Of a stretch of 64,000 bases of DNA, positions 36,538 through 48,262 are shown piece by piece (the first letter of the stretch is position 1; every line of letters begins with the position of its first letter). The notes beneath the pieces are model-generated. The model saw only the letters and a program-made list of their open reading frames with translations. It was not told the DNA's origin and did no database searches. Position numbers and translations under genes: made by a program. The DNA is from Terana coerulea (Eukaryota > Basidiomycota > Agaricomycetes > Polyporales > Phanerochaetaceae). The stretch spans positions 1 to 64,000 of the forward strand of contig JAKOGH010000881.1 of assembly GCA_024811115.1 (NCBI GenBank). Direction: 5' to 3'.

Positions 36538-38021
36538 ATGTCTCTCGTCCCCACCGTCTCCCTTCCCCTGGCAACAGCGATGGACCTTCCTCCCGAGACG
36601 GTCGATCAGATTCTGGAGACGCTGACAGGATCACAGCTACCATTTCCTACAAGACAGGAGAAGAAATCGCTCGCAGGATGTGGTCTTACCTGCCGCTACT
36701 GGGCGGGAAAGTGTCGCCGGCACATCTTCAGTGTTGTGACCTTGCGGTCCCGCAGTGACGTTGACCATATTATTCGATTCGCGCAGCACCCAATGCGCGG
36801 ACTCCCCTCACTGGAAGAATGCATTCTTCGGTGGCACATTGAGTGTACCGAGGCACAGAGTCCTTGGCTGCATTACGCTCTGATGAACGTCGCGGATCGG
36901 TACGCAGTAGGTGCCCAAAAGCGCCGAAGACTAGGCCACTCCGAGTTGCCAGGATTGGGGCCCACCACCTTGGCACTTGCGTCCAACGCACCTCTCTCGC
37001 TATGTGCTTCACTTCCCCGAACACTACTTATGTGGGCCATCGATCATCTTCACACCCTAGAGCTATCACACTCCCATTTCCATCATGTCACACAACTCTT
37101 CCGATTAATCCAAAGCATGTCAAGTATTTGCGTCCTGACCTGCAACAGCTTAGTTTTCGACGAAGGGCTTGCTGAGATTGTTTCTATTGCCGCGACATAT
37201 CGGGCCCAGCAACACTGTAACAAAGCTCTTTGTGGAGTTGCCGTGACAAATTGTGGAGGGAGTGAAGCCGAAACAAACATCGCATTTGCTGTACTCGCTT
37301 TCACTGCTCTGTGCCAGCATTTCCCGGAGATACTGGACGACTCTCTTCACATCCCCATCATAGCGTTGTGCAACTACTTCCGACCAGTGGCATGTAGCAG
37401 GATAATTTCGGAGTGCACTGATGGTATGTCTCAGATTTATTGTCTTGCTAAAATCACTAACAGTAGTTTGGTGAAGACTTCGCTATGCTGCGTGTTGTCT
37501 ATTTGTCTCGGTGGCCGCGCATCTTCAATTTATCAGTATGGAGCGCTGCCAAGCCCCTGGTCGACGGCATAGACAGCAGGCCTCAGCTGCGGCTCACCGT
37601 TTTCTGGACCGCTACACCGAAGGATGTCTTTGAAGGTATTGACTGGAAGGCCATCAACAAAATCTTTTCCACCTTGGACAGTCTTGGACATTTTTATATT
37701 GAAGCCGACTTCGAAAGCACCCACATATTCCGAGCGCTTCTGGAAACTATCATGGCAGGGAATTTCCTGCAAGCAACCATTCACGAGAACAGGTTATGCA
37801 TGTGTTACGCTGCTTGTATCTCGCTGGATGACATTCTTTCAGCAAAGACAGAATACGAGGTGGACGATACCATGATTTCTCTCACCCCCTCGCAGCTCTT
37901 TGACTTTGTGCTATGCAAGTCTCGCACAGAGGAGGAGTCGTTTTTGCGATGGATTGCGGAGGATGGAGGTGAAGGGTATAGGAAAGAGGTGGCGCGGATA
38001 GAGGCAGCTGTTGCGTTATAG
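36538..38021 (+). CDS. F-box-like protein, copy F2 (C-terminus cut by a nonsense codon)
   Basis: Exons 36538-37423 and 37477-38021 join across a 53-base GTATGT intron and give 476 residues without a frame break. It starts MSLVPTVSLPLATAMDLPPE with the F-box-like DLPPETVDQILETL, then LAGCGLTCRYWAGKCRR. The C-terminus stops after EVARIEAAVAL with TAG, where copies F3 and F4 continue for about 45 more residues (to ATKARN...). It is the best-preserved of the four duplicated copies and might still encode a shortened adaptor. It is convergent with the PEP mutase remnant E2. Confidence 0.7.
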
Positions 38022-38360
38022 AGGACAAAACTGGACAATGAACGCAACTGGTTTAGCCGAGAAAGGCTGCGCAAAGAATGGCTCGGCCAAGCACGAATGG
38101 TCGTCCCTCCCTTTGCAAACGTGAAAGTATACCGAGAAGGTGAATCAGCCATGGCGACGAAGGCAAGAAACATGGCCAAACGGCGCGCCTAGGAGCTGAA
38201 TCATGGGCGGCGATATGGACGACCAAAGGATGAGAGGCAGGTTCAAGCACCTTCGGTAAGGTGTGGACAAATGACAGCGGGATGACGAGATGAATGGGAG
38301 AGTATATAGACGTGATTTAGCACCCGTACGGAAATTGGACAGAAGGGGCAGTGAGTTTGA

Positions 38361-38790
38361 CTAGACAACCTCGGACACTTTCCCACCAGCACGAGCATCC
38401 AACTTGATGACTCTACTCAGACCTAGATCGACGCAATCAGAACCCAATGTACAGCAGCACAGACCAATGTGCACTCACCCATAGCCTCGAAGAACGCCTT
38501 CGGGTCCATGCCCTGCGCAGAAGAGAAGCCCGTGCCAGTCTTCTTAAGCGACCGCATCGCCGCACGGATGCCGTGGACGGCAGCAACGCACGGCACCAAG
38601 GAAACGATGACAATCTTCGTGCCCAAGTCCTCCGCCTCCTGGCAGGTGAACGAAGGCGTGACGCCGCCGGAGATGACGTTGAGGAGCACGGGCTTCGGCG
38701 CAAGCGCAGCGACGGTGGATTCGTGCAGCTCCGACGTCTTCACGCCTTCGATGAAGCACGCATCTGCGCCGGCTCCATCCATTCCGCTGA
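38361..38790 (-). pseudogene. Isocitrate lyase/PEP mutase family, copy E2 (3' exons only)
   Basis: Covers the equivalent of exon 5 from GADACFIEGVKTSEL through ISGGVTPSFTCQEAEDLG and GIRAAMRSLKKTGTGFSSAQG, an intron with GTGAGT...CTAG, and the final exon (KLDARAGGKVSEVV, stop 38363-38361). Upstream of GADACF the sequence no longer matches the family, so exons 1-4 with the DADTG and KRCGHL active site are missing. Confidence 0.75.
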
Positions 38791-39480
38791 CTTCTGCTCT
38801 GGCAAGCTCGGGCGCCTTCGATTGAGCAGCGGACGCGTTGAATGCGTCCAGATTGGCACACGATAGCTCGACGTCGAGGCTCACCTGCTATCGCTCTCGC
38901 TAGTACGCTATGCCAGTACCCATGCAATCCTCGGGTGCTCTCGCTGACGCCATTCCTTGCGTTCGTAGTAGCTTGCCGCCTCGCCCGCACTCGGTAGCTT
39001 GGATGCACCGGTCTCGGAAACATGGAGGCCGGCGGCAGCGTTTGGTACGTATTTTGGCTCGACTACTTGCTTCTCTTGATAATCGGCTCTCCAGTGACGT
39101 GCAGTCGCTACTTGCGGGCCTGTCTTGGTGCAGCCGCTGGCGCTACGTCTCCACTCGCTCAGAGCATGCGACGAAGAGGGCGTCACTCGCAATACGCGGT
39201 ATGTCCTGTCTGGATTCTACGAGAATCTTAACGCATTTTGTGATATCAGTCGACCTGGAATGCTGGGATAGCGCATGGCGAGACAGTCATGGGAGGAAGC
39301 TGGCAAGAGGTGGGAGTACGAGAGCAAGAGTTGGTAGGCGTCAAAGCGCTGCTCGTCCGAATACGGTAGGCGGCAGCTTTCAATAGTAATAGAACCAAAC
39401 AAAGAGATTATCAGTGCTTGTGAGCCCGCTTCTTGTTCGACGCCGTACGCCCACGCCCACGTTTCCATTTGCCGTTCAAC
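38791..39480. other. Junction between duplication copies II and III
   Basis: No gene recognised. It contains the break of E2 and the upstream flank of F3; no NTF2 copy is present before F3. Confidence 0.4.
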
Positions 39481-41150
39481 ATGCCTCTCCTCCCCACCGC
39501 CTCTCGTCCCCTTACAACAGGAGCGGATCTTCCTCCCGAGATCATTGATCAGATCATAGAGACACTGACCAATTATTGCCAGTGGCCCTTTCCGCGACAG
39601 GAGAAGGAATTGCTTGCAGGATGTGGCCTTACCTGCCGCTACTGGACGGGAAAGTGCCGCAAGCTCATCTTCGCAATGCTGACTCTGCGTTCGCGCAGTG
39701 ACGTTGACCAGATCATCTGGTTCACGCAGCACCCAGTGCACGGACTCGCCTCACTGGAAGAATGCATTTATCAGTGGGACATTGAGTGTGCCGAGGAATG
39801 GAGTCCTTGGCTGCATTACGCTTTGATGAAAGTCGCGGATCTGCACGCAGTAGGTGCCCAAAAGCGCCGGAGCATTGGCTACATATACGCCAAGATGCCA
39901 GAGGAGCGCATTGCCTTGAAGCTTACATCCGGCTCCTCTTACACGCCGCACTCGCTATGCGCTTCACTCCCCGAACATTACCCGCGTCGACCATCAATCA
40001 TCTCAACTCCCTAGAACTCTCCCACTTCCATTTCCATAACGTCGCACAATTCTTCCGATTAGTCCGGAGCATTCCAGGTATATCCGACCTGCACTGCGAC
40101 AACTTGACCTTCGACGACGGGCTTGCCGACATTGTTTCCATTGCTGTGGCATATCCCGCCCATCGACATTGTAAAAAATCTCATGGGAGGGTTTCCGTGA
40201 TAAACTGTGGGGGAAGCGAAGCCGAAGCGAATATTGCATTTGCTGCACTTGCCTTCGTTATTCTGCGCCGATGTTTCCCAGAGATACTGGACGGCTCTCT
40301 TCGCATCCCAATCACTGCAGCGCTGTGCAACAACTTCCGGCCAGTGACATATCATGGAATAACCCTTCACGGACTCGGATACCCTGATAGTGCGTATCAG
40401 ATTTATGGTTTTGCTAAAAATTGCTAACAGTACCCTGGTGAAGAATTCCGTGTGGTGCGTCGCGAGTATACACCTCAGTGGTCACGCATGTTCGATTTAT
40501 CAGTATGGAGTGCTACCAAGCCCGTGGTGCGCGGCTCAGACGGTAGGCCTCAGCTGCGGCTCAACATTGCCTGGATGACTACGTCGGAGGATCTCTTTGG
40601 AGGTTTTGACTGGAAGATTATCAACGAAGTTCTTTCCACTTCGGACGGTCTTGGTCCTTTTCACATCGAAGTAGAATTGGGAAGCACCCACATATTCCGC
40701 ATGCTCCTGGAAACTATCACGAAACAAAGTTTTCTACATGCAACCATTCACGAGAACAAGATACGCATTTGTTACATCTGCGGTTGGATAAATGAGTCCG
40801 CTTGTATCCGGCTGGACGATGTTCTTTCAGCGAAGACGGAATACGAGGTGGACGACACCACAGTTTCCCTCACCTGCTCGCAAATATTCGACTTTATGCT
40901 ATGCGAGTCTCCCACAGAGAAGGAGTTGTTTTTGCAATGGATCGCAGAGGACGGAGGCGAGGGGTATAGGGAAGAGGTAGCGCGGATAGAGGCAGCAGTG
41001 GTGGTAGAGAGGGCGAAACCAGACAAAGAACGCCGTTGGCTCGGCCAAGAACGAGTGGTCGTCCCTTCCTCTGGTAATGCAAAAATATATCAAGAAGGTC
41101 AATCAGCCGTGGCGACGAAGGCTAGAAATGTGGCCAAACGGAGCGCCTAG
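39481..41150 (+). pseudogene. F-box-like protein, copy F3 (one frame slip)
   Basis: Starts MPLLPTASRPLTTGADLPPE at 39481; exon 2 is 40444-41150 after a 54-base intron at the family position. The only defect against F1/F2 is a missing C in the run at 39969-39972 (CTCCCC before GAACATT), after CASLP. Beyond it the protein is complete to the family C-terminus (ATKARNVAKRSA). If that base is a sequence error this would be a full-length F-box protein of about 515 residues. Confidence 0.7.
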
Positions 41151-41338
41151 AGGCTAGTGGGTGGCGACGTGGACAACCGGTCAGATATCTTCAGCAAGGC
41201 ATGGGCGAAGGACAATGGGATAAGACTGCCCAGTATTTAGAATGGACAAAGATTGACTGTCTTATTTACACAGAAAAGGCCTGTGTATATATGATCTAAC
41301 ACCTGTACAGAAGTTCGATAGACGGGTAGTGAATTTTA

Positions 41339-41735
41339 TTAGACAGCCTCAAATGGCTTCCCACCAGCACGGGCATCCAAGGTGATGAGCTCACCGAGAC
41401 CTACATAGAAGTTAGCGCAATTACCCAATGTACCGCAGCGCAGACCAGTTAGCGCTCACCCGTAACCTTGAAGAACGCCTTCGGGTCCATGCCCTGCGCG
41501 GAAGAGAAGTCCGTGCTAATCTTCAGCGACTGCATCGCTGCACGAATACTACAGTGGACGGGCAGCAACGCGCGAAACTAACGAGAAGATGACAATCTTC
41601 GCACTGAAGTTCGCCGTCTCTTGGCAGGTGAACGAAGGTGTGAGGCCGCCGAAGATCACGTTGACGAGGACGGGCTTGGGCGCAAGCGCGGCGACGGCGG
41701 ACTCGAGCAGCTCCGAGGCTTCACGCCCAGTAGTT
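41339..41735 (-). pseudogene. Isocitrate lyase/PEP mutase family, copy E3 (3' exons only, decayed)
   Basis: Matches the same last two exons as E2: stop at 41341-41339, intron, then the AQGMDPKAFF and GGLTPSFTCQE-like region on the minus strand, ending at about 41735. Several indels (around 41520-41590) break it. Convergent with F3, as in the other copies. Confidence 0.7.
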
Positions 41736-41881
41736 GTGCGGAATCCGTGGATATCGTGGCCGTCGATTCAAAAGACAGACACGGTGAATGCGGACGTGTT
41801 GAAAACACACAGACGGTAGGTCTTTCCGGGCTATGAAGGATCTGGTAAGTTCAGCAGATTGGGACGGATATTCGGCGCAGA

Positions 41882-42131
41882 TCACCAAGGCTGGCAGAGT
41901 AGTATTCTCGTTAATGTGACGGCAGTAGCTACAGAGTTCGAGTGCGTGCCAGAGATGGGCCCCAAATACCATGTGTTTTGGGCAAAGTAGATCAGCGGGG
42001 AGTCGGGTAAGGGCTTAGCACCACCAGAGTTCGTGACGTTGATGAACTGTTGTGGGAGGACGTGGTACTTGTCGTGGTACCAGTCACCGAGGACGACGGT
42101 GTATTCCTCGTTGTAGCTGCCTGCCGGGAAC
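41882..42131 (-). pseudogene. Multicopper oxidase (Fet3-like ferroxidase) fragment
   Basis: Reads MFPAGSYNEEYTVVLGDWYH, then ISGT and YFAQ blocks (LPDSPLIYFAQNTWYLGPIS), the second-strand region of the first cupredoxin-type domain of basidiomycete ferroxidase/laccase-like enzymes. Only about 80 residues are present and a frame slip near 41910 leads to NENTTLPA. No copper-binding HxH motifs are included, so it is an isolated gene fragment, next to the break point of E3. Confidence 0.7.
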
Positions 42132-45100
42132 ATGCAAAGCCAAGTGAGTCACCCTGGGTGTCGCACCGTAACAGCATATCGCCATTTGCGGAGACCGCTC
42201 TGTCTCCGGGTTCTTGTGTCGCCCACATTGTCGTGTGCGCAAGGCACCCTGGATGTCCCGATGTGACAGATCGGCATCTGCTGGGCAGTGTCCGCGTCAA
42301 GGCGTACGCACCGTACACAAGGCAGTGTGGTCGAAACGAAGGAAGAGTGAGGTGACAATGATATGACGGACCATGTCCCCGCAGCGGCAGCGTAGGAAAC
42401 AGCATAGACAGCGGCGATGTAGCATGTCGTGACAATGGAGGGTTCCATGAAAGGGAGATGGCGCGGTGTTTCACTACAGGTGTGTATGTCAGATTTTAGT
42501 ATTTTAGTGTTATTAAGGTACTGTTACTATGCTTACTGCACCCGGACACCACTCGTAGCGTATATAGGTCACTCACATACTTGTACCTATCCCTTACGCG
42601 TTTGCACCCTCTCGGGTGCTGCTCACCATCATCTTTACTGTCCTCGACGTTATGCGCAGTGCCCGCGCCGTCCCCAAGACCTTATTTTGATAGCGTACAC
42701 CATGAAGTGCTTGTGGCTGCGTCAGCCTGACTTCTTTCTCGTCGAGGCCCGTACTTGTGGTCAACGCAAGATGCCGATGGCGCAATGTATCGACGTCCGC
42801 CGACCGACATCCTGTATATGGACAGACCGTCAGCACGCAACGCACGCGCCAGCAAGCGAGGCGACTCACCGGACGCGTCCGCGCGCCTGTCACGACGGCG
42901 AGCGACGCCGTCATAAAGTCCTCGTTAAGCGGCCGAAGCATTCGAAAACTCCAGAACAAGTCAGCATAGGAAGATGAAACAGGTAGCGGTACGCACGTAC
43001 TGGAGTCCGTCATGGCGTCGAGGCCGTGTATATGCCCGGCAAGCGCATATAAGAGGCGATATGGTGCAGAAGCTGAGTTTCTGGACGGTGGGTAAGTCTT
43101 TGAGCAATCAGAATGGATTTCTTGCATTTACCTTTGTATCATGAAGTCCAATTTGCCGCGAGACGACGGTTCGCTGTTCCGCGAGCGAGTCCCCATGCTC
43201 ATACGACAGCGTGCTTTAGGGAACGCCACTGCGCCGAGGCGATGCTCCGCTGTCCGGCGAGCAAGGCCCGGCGGCAAGCACGGCCGCCCGACCTGGTCTG
43301 TCCTCCCGCAAGCCGACGGCTCCTCGAGGGAGATTTCGCCACTGTGGCAAGACGACGAAATTGCGTCCGGGGGCGGGTGTCTTGTTGAAGGATGAGCTGG
43401 GGTGCACAGGGGTCAGAACGGGTACCTACCGTGAATATTTGACGGCACGAAGGCGCTGCGGCTTGGGGGCAAAGCTTGGGCTGGCCGCGGGACGAGATAT
43501 CGTCATCCGGGGAGGAGTTTCACAAGTAGGCACCTTCGTTCGACTTCCTTTTGCTTCTCGCGTACTGACAGCGTTCTTGAGAGGTCAAAATCACGCCGAG
43601 AGGACAGAAACGCTTGCGGCGAGTGAGGTACCGAAGCCTGGTGACTGACAAAAGGTCAGTTCTCCAGTGGTAGTCCTTGATTTCTGGGACGTACCAGGCT
43701 TTGCCGAAGCAAAACATATGCATACTCGTGCGCTGAGTGCAGTGTCAGCTCACCAGCAGAGGTAGGCCATACTTTGCACTTGCCATGCTTTCTCTTTGTC
43801 CGAGAGCAGAAATGCGCCGAGACGACGAAATTGCGTCGGACGAGCAAGCCTAAGGTGAGTTGATACTATAGGCGAGTGCGTCAGAGAACGAGAGAATAGG
43901 TAGCGTACCTAGTGTAGATGCACCCATGGCGAGTCATGAAACGGCCAAAGCGAGGGATGAAAGCATAGGTGCACGTGGTGGTAGCCGCGAGACAACAGCG
44001 CACGGCAGCGCATCAGCCTGAGAGGCGTCGGACGTGTGTCGTGATCCTTGCAGTTCAAGGGCATATTGCTAATCCAGCAACCAGAGCACAGCGGTATGTC
44101 GTCCGGCGAGAGGTAGCTAGAGCACAGACAGAAGAATGAGGCCGAACTCTCCGATCCAGCCGCCAGGAGGGGAGGTCGGATCGTTATGCGGTCGTCGACG
44201 CGTCCTAGCGTTGTGCAGTCGCAGTATTCGCAGTCGTGGAATGAGTGAGCAAGACACAGAAGCCAAAGTGGACACGAGCGCAACGAGCGCCATGGGCGAA
44301 CTGTGTACGAGATGGGTGTGCGAGAGAACACGCTCCGCGCAAGGACCGAGCCAGACCGAGCCATGCAGGAGATTTCGACAGACGTCGGCCGTGGTGGTGG
44401 CGGAGCCTCGTACTGCACTCTCTCTCTTTGCTCTGCCACATGCCTCGGCCGTTATTATGGTGTTATAGTAAGAAGCTGTTTGTACGGATCCACCCAGAAT
44501 ATCCGCTTACCGTTTCATTTTACCGTTAGGTGCCTGTGCTTTCGAGCTCACTTACACTCGCCCTACCTCTCTCGCGGGAACCACTTCCGTCTCGGCATGC
44601 GATGATAACTAATGACAGGCCGTCGGTGCCTGTGAGTGACTCTGTCGCCTTTCGATGGCAGCCTTGAGCCTCGACTGACCTCGCTCGTAGGACCTCGATA
44701 TCTATCCCCGGGACAAGATGGGAGTGGGCATTGCGCCAGACGACGAGAGGGTTTGCCCAACATACAAGTGAACAACGTGCGTGAGTGAGCCAGTACAGCG
44801 CGTTTTCGCGGACACGTACACGGTACACCTCGCAAACAGTACACCGCGGCTGCAGAACAAACGCCGGCCGCCGCTCGACGTCGGACATCATCGAACCACG
44901 CCTATGAAAAGATGTCGCTGGTATTCACCTAAGTCTAGCACGTGTACGTATTGGCTCAAGTCCACTCTTCCGAACGTGGGGGCGTTCCTGACTCGCCGAT
45001 GGTGTCATAGCCGTCCGTGGCCTTTAACATCTTCTACAAGCAAGTTGTGGTCGTCCACCGCTCGCCGGATGTCAATCTATCATCTCAACGCCGCATCGCG

Positions 45101-45404
45101 TCGGTGAGTCTTGCTATCATGGTGTGTAGGTTTGTGCTGACGTCCCATAGTGTCGTGTATGCTCGTCCCGTTAGCACACCCATGCTCGCTGGGCTCGTTA
45201 CCTTGCCTCGGTGCAATCGGCCAACCTCTCTGCCGAGCCCGACGACACTGTTTACGCGCAATGCCCAAGAAGAACACTACGTGCTTAGGAATGCATGGGC
45301 AAGTGACACAGCGGCGGGCACATCGGCATCCACGCTCGCTCTCACACATTGAATAGGACGGCGCGTGTCAGGCGCTGCCGCACGACGATACAAGGGGTCT
45401 CGGT
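42132..45404. other. 3.3 kb without a recognised gene
   Basis: Many overlapping short open frames on both strands but no family match. A 17-base direct repeat, GACGACGAAATTGCGTC, occurs at 43351 and 43821. Possible splice signals near 42880 on the minus strand do not lead to a recognisable product. It may be decayed coding sequence or unique spacer between duplication copies. Confidence 0.35.
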
Positions 45405-45955
45405 CCCGAATGTTACATACAACGCCGAGACAAACGAGCCCTTCATCGAATCGATGCAGGTATCCCATATCCGATAGTCTCCGGAGTGGTCAAGGTACGC
45501 CCCAGGACTGCCTATGAAATTGTACAGACTATAACAATAAATTGAAGATCATTAGTTCAACTACGGCCTTGACCAAGCAAAGAAGATACGAAACTACTGC
45601 AATCGCAGAACACGAGGACCTCTACCACCTGGCCGACCTGGCGACGCTGGTCGTTCCGCCGCTCATTCCTACCATCCACTTTCCGCTCAGGTCAGGCATC
45701 ATTACGAGCGTTGTGAAGGCCAGGTTTTCGGCGCGGTCTTTAGTGAGGCTCTCGTCATCTATGAGGGACCTAAAATCTGACTCGTACCGGACACGACGCG
45801 TAGGCTTCTGGACCGTTAGGGATGGCGAAGGACGCAGAGGCGTGACGGTCAGCCTCAAACTCGCGGTGCGGTCAAAATCAACGGCGCTGGCCCATCCAAG
45901 CGTGGCAGGACTGGAAGCAAGGACGCCGTTCAAGCACATGCCTCGGAAGACGACT
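45405..45955 (+). pseudogene. SigF-like NTF2-like protein, copy N3 (3' part)
   Basis: Similarity to N1 begins in exon 3 (NVTYNAETNEPFIE-like) and continues through EHEDLYHLADLATLVVPPLI and the last exon (GFWTVRDGEGRRGV). Exons 1-2 are absent, and the stop of N1 is not kept. Not functional. Confidence 0.7.
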
Positions 45956-46393
45956 GCTGTGCTGTAGCATAGAGTTCCAAGGAGCGATGTACTGCACACC
46001 TACGACAGCCTGGAAACACTGCAATGGCTGCGTATTGCACTGCCTGGCTCTCGTCCAGGCACTGTACACCTTGAAATATTCATTGCCGTGATTAGGCGTC
46101 CTATGAGGACAAGGATGCGCCGCCACCTGGGCGCACGTTCAGGGCGGGCATCTGTCAGCTGAGTAGCATTGGTTGAACTCAATTTTGGTTTCCTTGATAT
46201 CAACTGCCAGATAGCTGATTATCAAGCTCCTAGTCAATGCGTAGATGGCATGGCCGAACAGCCTCGAAAGAAAAAACCCTCAGGCGTATATGGTTTGTGG
46301 CTGTTAATGTTAAATGAAGCAGTCGCCGTTCCCTGCTTTTCACTCGACACGGTACGCCGACGTATACTCCCACCTTCCCGTTTGCCGTCCACC

Positions 46394-48042
46394 ATGTCTC
46401 TCCTCCCCACCCTCTCCCGACCCCTCGCAGCCGGAGCGGACCTCCCTCCCGAGATCGTCGAGCAGATTCTAGAGATACTGACTGATTATCGCAGCTACCC
46501 CCTTCCGCGACAGGAGAAGAGATTGCTTGCAGGATGTGCCCTTACCTGCCGCTACTGGTCGGGAAGGTGCCGCGAGCACATTTTCAACACGCTGACTCTG
46601 CGCTCCCGCAGCGATGTTGACCAGATCGTTTGGTTCACGCAGCACCCAGTGCGCGGACTCCCCCTCACTGGAAGAATGTATTCAAGAGTGGAACATTGAA
46701 TGTGCGGAGGCACGGAGTCCTTGGCTGCATTACGCTCTAATGAAAGTCGCCGATTTGCACACAATAGGTGTCCAACAGCGCCACTGGCACTACGAGATGT
46801 GGGAGCGCACCGACTTGCAGCTTACGTCCAGCTCCTCTGACACGCCACACTCGCTATGGGCTTCACTTCCCCGAACATTACCTGCGTGGGCCATCAATCA
46901 TCTTTACGACTTGACGCTCTCTCATTTTCATTTCCATAACGTCACACGACTCTTCCAATTAATCCGGAGCATGTCAAGTCTTTGAATCGTACGCTGCGAC
47001 AACTTGACTTTTGGCGAAGGACCGGCCGAGATCGTCTCCATTGCCGTGGCATACCCCATCGACATTGTAACAAAGCTCTTGGCTGGGTTGATGTGACAAA
47101 TTGTGGGGGAAGTGAAGCCGAAGCAAACATTACATTCGCTGTGCTTGCCCTTAAAGCTCTGCGTCGACATTTTGCGGAGATACTGGACGATTCTCTTCAC
47201 ATCCTCATCACAGCATTGTGCAACTATCTCCGACCAGTGGCATGTAACAGATTACTTTCTCAATGCAGTGATGGTATGTCTCACATTTATTGTCTTGCTG
47301 AAATTGCTAATGGTTGTTTGGTGAAGAGTCTGAAGACTCCCTGGCTGTTATGAATGTCAGCTATATTAATATGTTGAAGGAGTCGTACGGCTTCAAATTA
47401 TCAGTATGGGGTATTGTCAAGCCTTTGGTCCGCGGCGCGGACAGTAGGCCTCAACTGCAGTTCACCGTTCACTGGGATACTACGTCGGAAGAGCTCTTCG
47501 AAGGCATTGACTGGAAGGCCATTGACAAAGTTCTTTCCACATCGGACAGTCTTGGACTTTTTCGCATCGAAGCGCGCGTCGGAAGCGCCCATATCTTCCG
47601 AGCACTCCTGGAGACTATCACAAGAGGAGATTTTCTGCCTGCGACCATTCTTGCAAACAAGTTGCCTGCCAGTTACGTCCTAGCATTTGGGATGGATATC
47701 CGGCTGTACGACATTCTTTCGGCGCAGACGGAATACGAGGTGGACGACACCACGATCTCCCTCGCCCGCTCGCAAATATTCGACTTCATGCTATGCAAGT
47801 CTTCCGCAGAGAAGGAGTCATTTTTACGATGGATTGCGGAGGACGGAAGCGCGGGATATAAGAAAGAAGTGGCGCGGATAGAGGCGGGAGTAGCGTTAGA
47901 GATGACAAAACCGCGCAGTGAACAACGTTGGGATGGCCAAGATTGGGTGGTAGTCCCTCCCTCTGGCAACACAGCAGTATACCAAGAAGGTCAGACAGCC
48001 ATGGCGACGAAGGCAAGGAACATGACCGAACAGGGAGCTTAG
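46394..48042 (+). pseudogene. F-box-like protein, copy F4 (broken in three places)
   Basis: Starts MSLLPTLSRPLAAGADLPPE. A five-base C run (46660-46664) is one base longer than the four in F2 and shifts the frame after VRGLP. A TGA replaces a Cys codon after RSMSSL (about 46983), and a four-base deletion occurs in the CCC[GCCC]ATCGAC region near 47064. The family intron lies at about 47274-47326. Exon 2 (47327-48042) is clean, running from FKLSVWGIVKPLV to ATKARNMTEQGA. Confidence 0.75.
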
Positions 48043-48262
48043 GAGCTGAGTTGAGGGTGTCGACCTGGATGACCAAGAATGGGAGGCGGGATCAGGTATC
48101 TTCGGCAAGCCGTGGACAAATGACAACGAGATGATGCTTCAAAAGCTGTATTCAGAATGGATGAATAATGGACAGTCTAGAATACACAGCTACCAAGGAA
48201 AAATCTATGTATACGTGACCTAACACCTGTACGGAATTTCGATAGATGGACAGTGAATTCAA

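Larger units (their letters stand above)
35140..38790 (+). repeat. Segmental duplication copy II: NTF2, F-box, PEP mutase remnant
   Basis: Same unit as copies I and IV: NTF2-like relic (35202-36055, plus), F-box copy F2 (36538-38021, plus) and the last two exons of the PEP mutase gene (38790-38361, minus). The promoter stretch before the NTF2 start still aligns with that of N1. The left edge is close to MITE a. Confidence 0.65.

Noticed and set aside
37424..37476. Frameshift in F-box copy F2
   Set aside because: The same frame change occurs in F1-F4 and is removed by a conserved 53-base intron with GTATGT donor.
43351..43838. CRISPR-like or tandem array from the repeated GACGACGAAATTGCGTC
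   Set aside because: Only two copies 470 bases apart, and the genome is eukaryotic.
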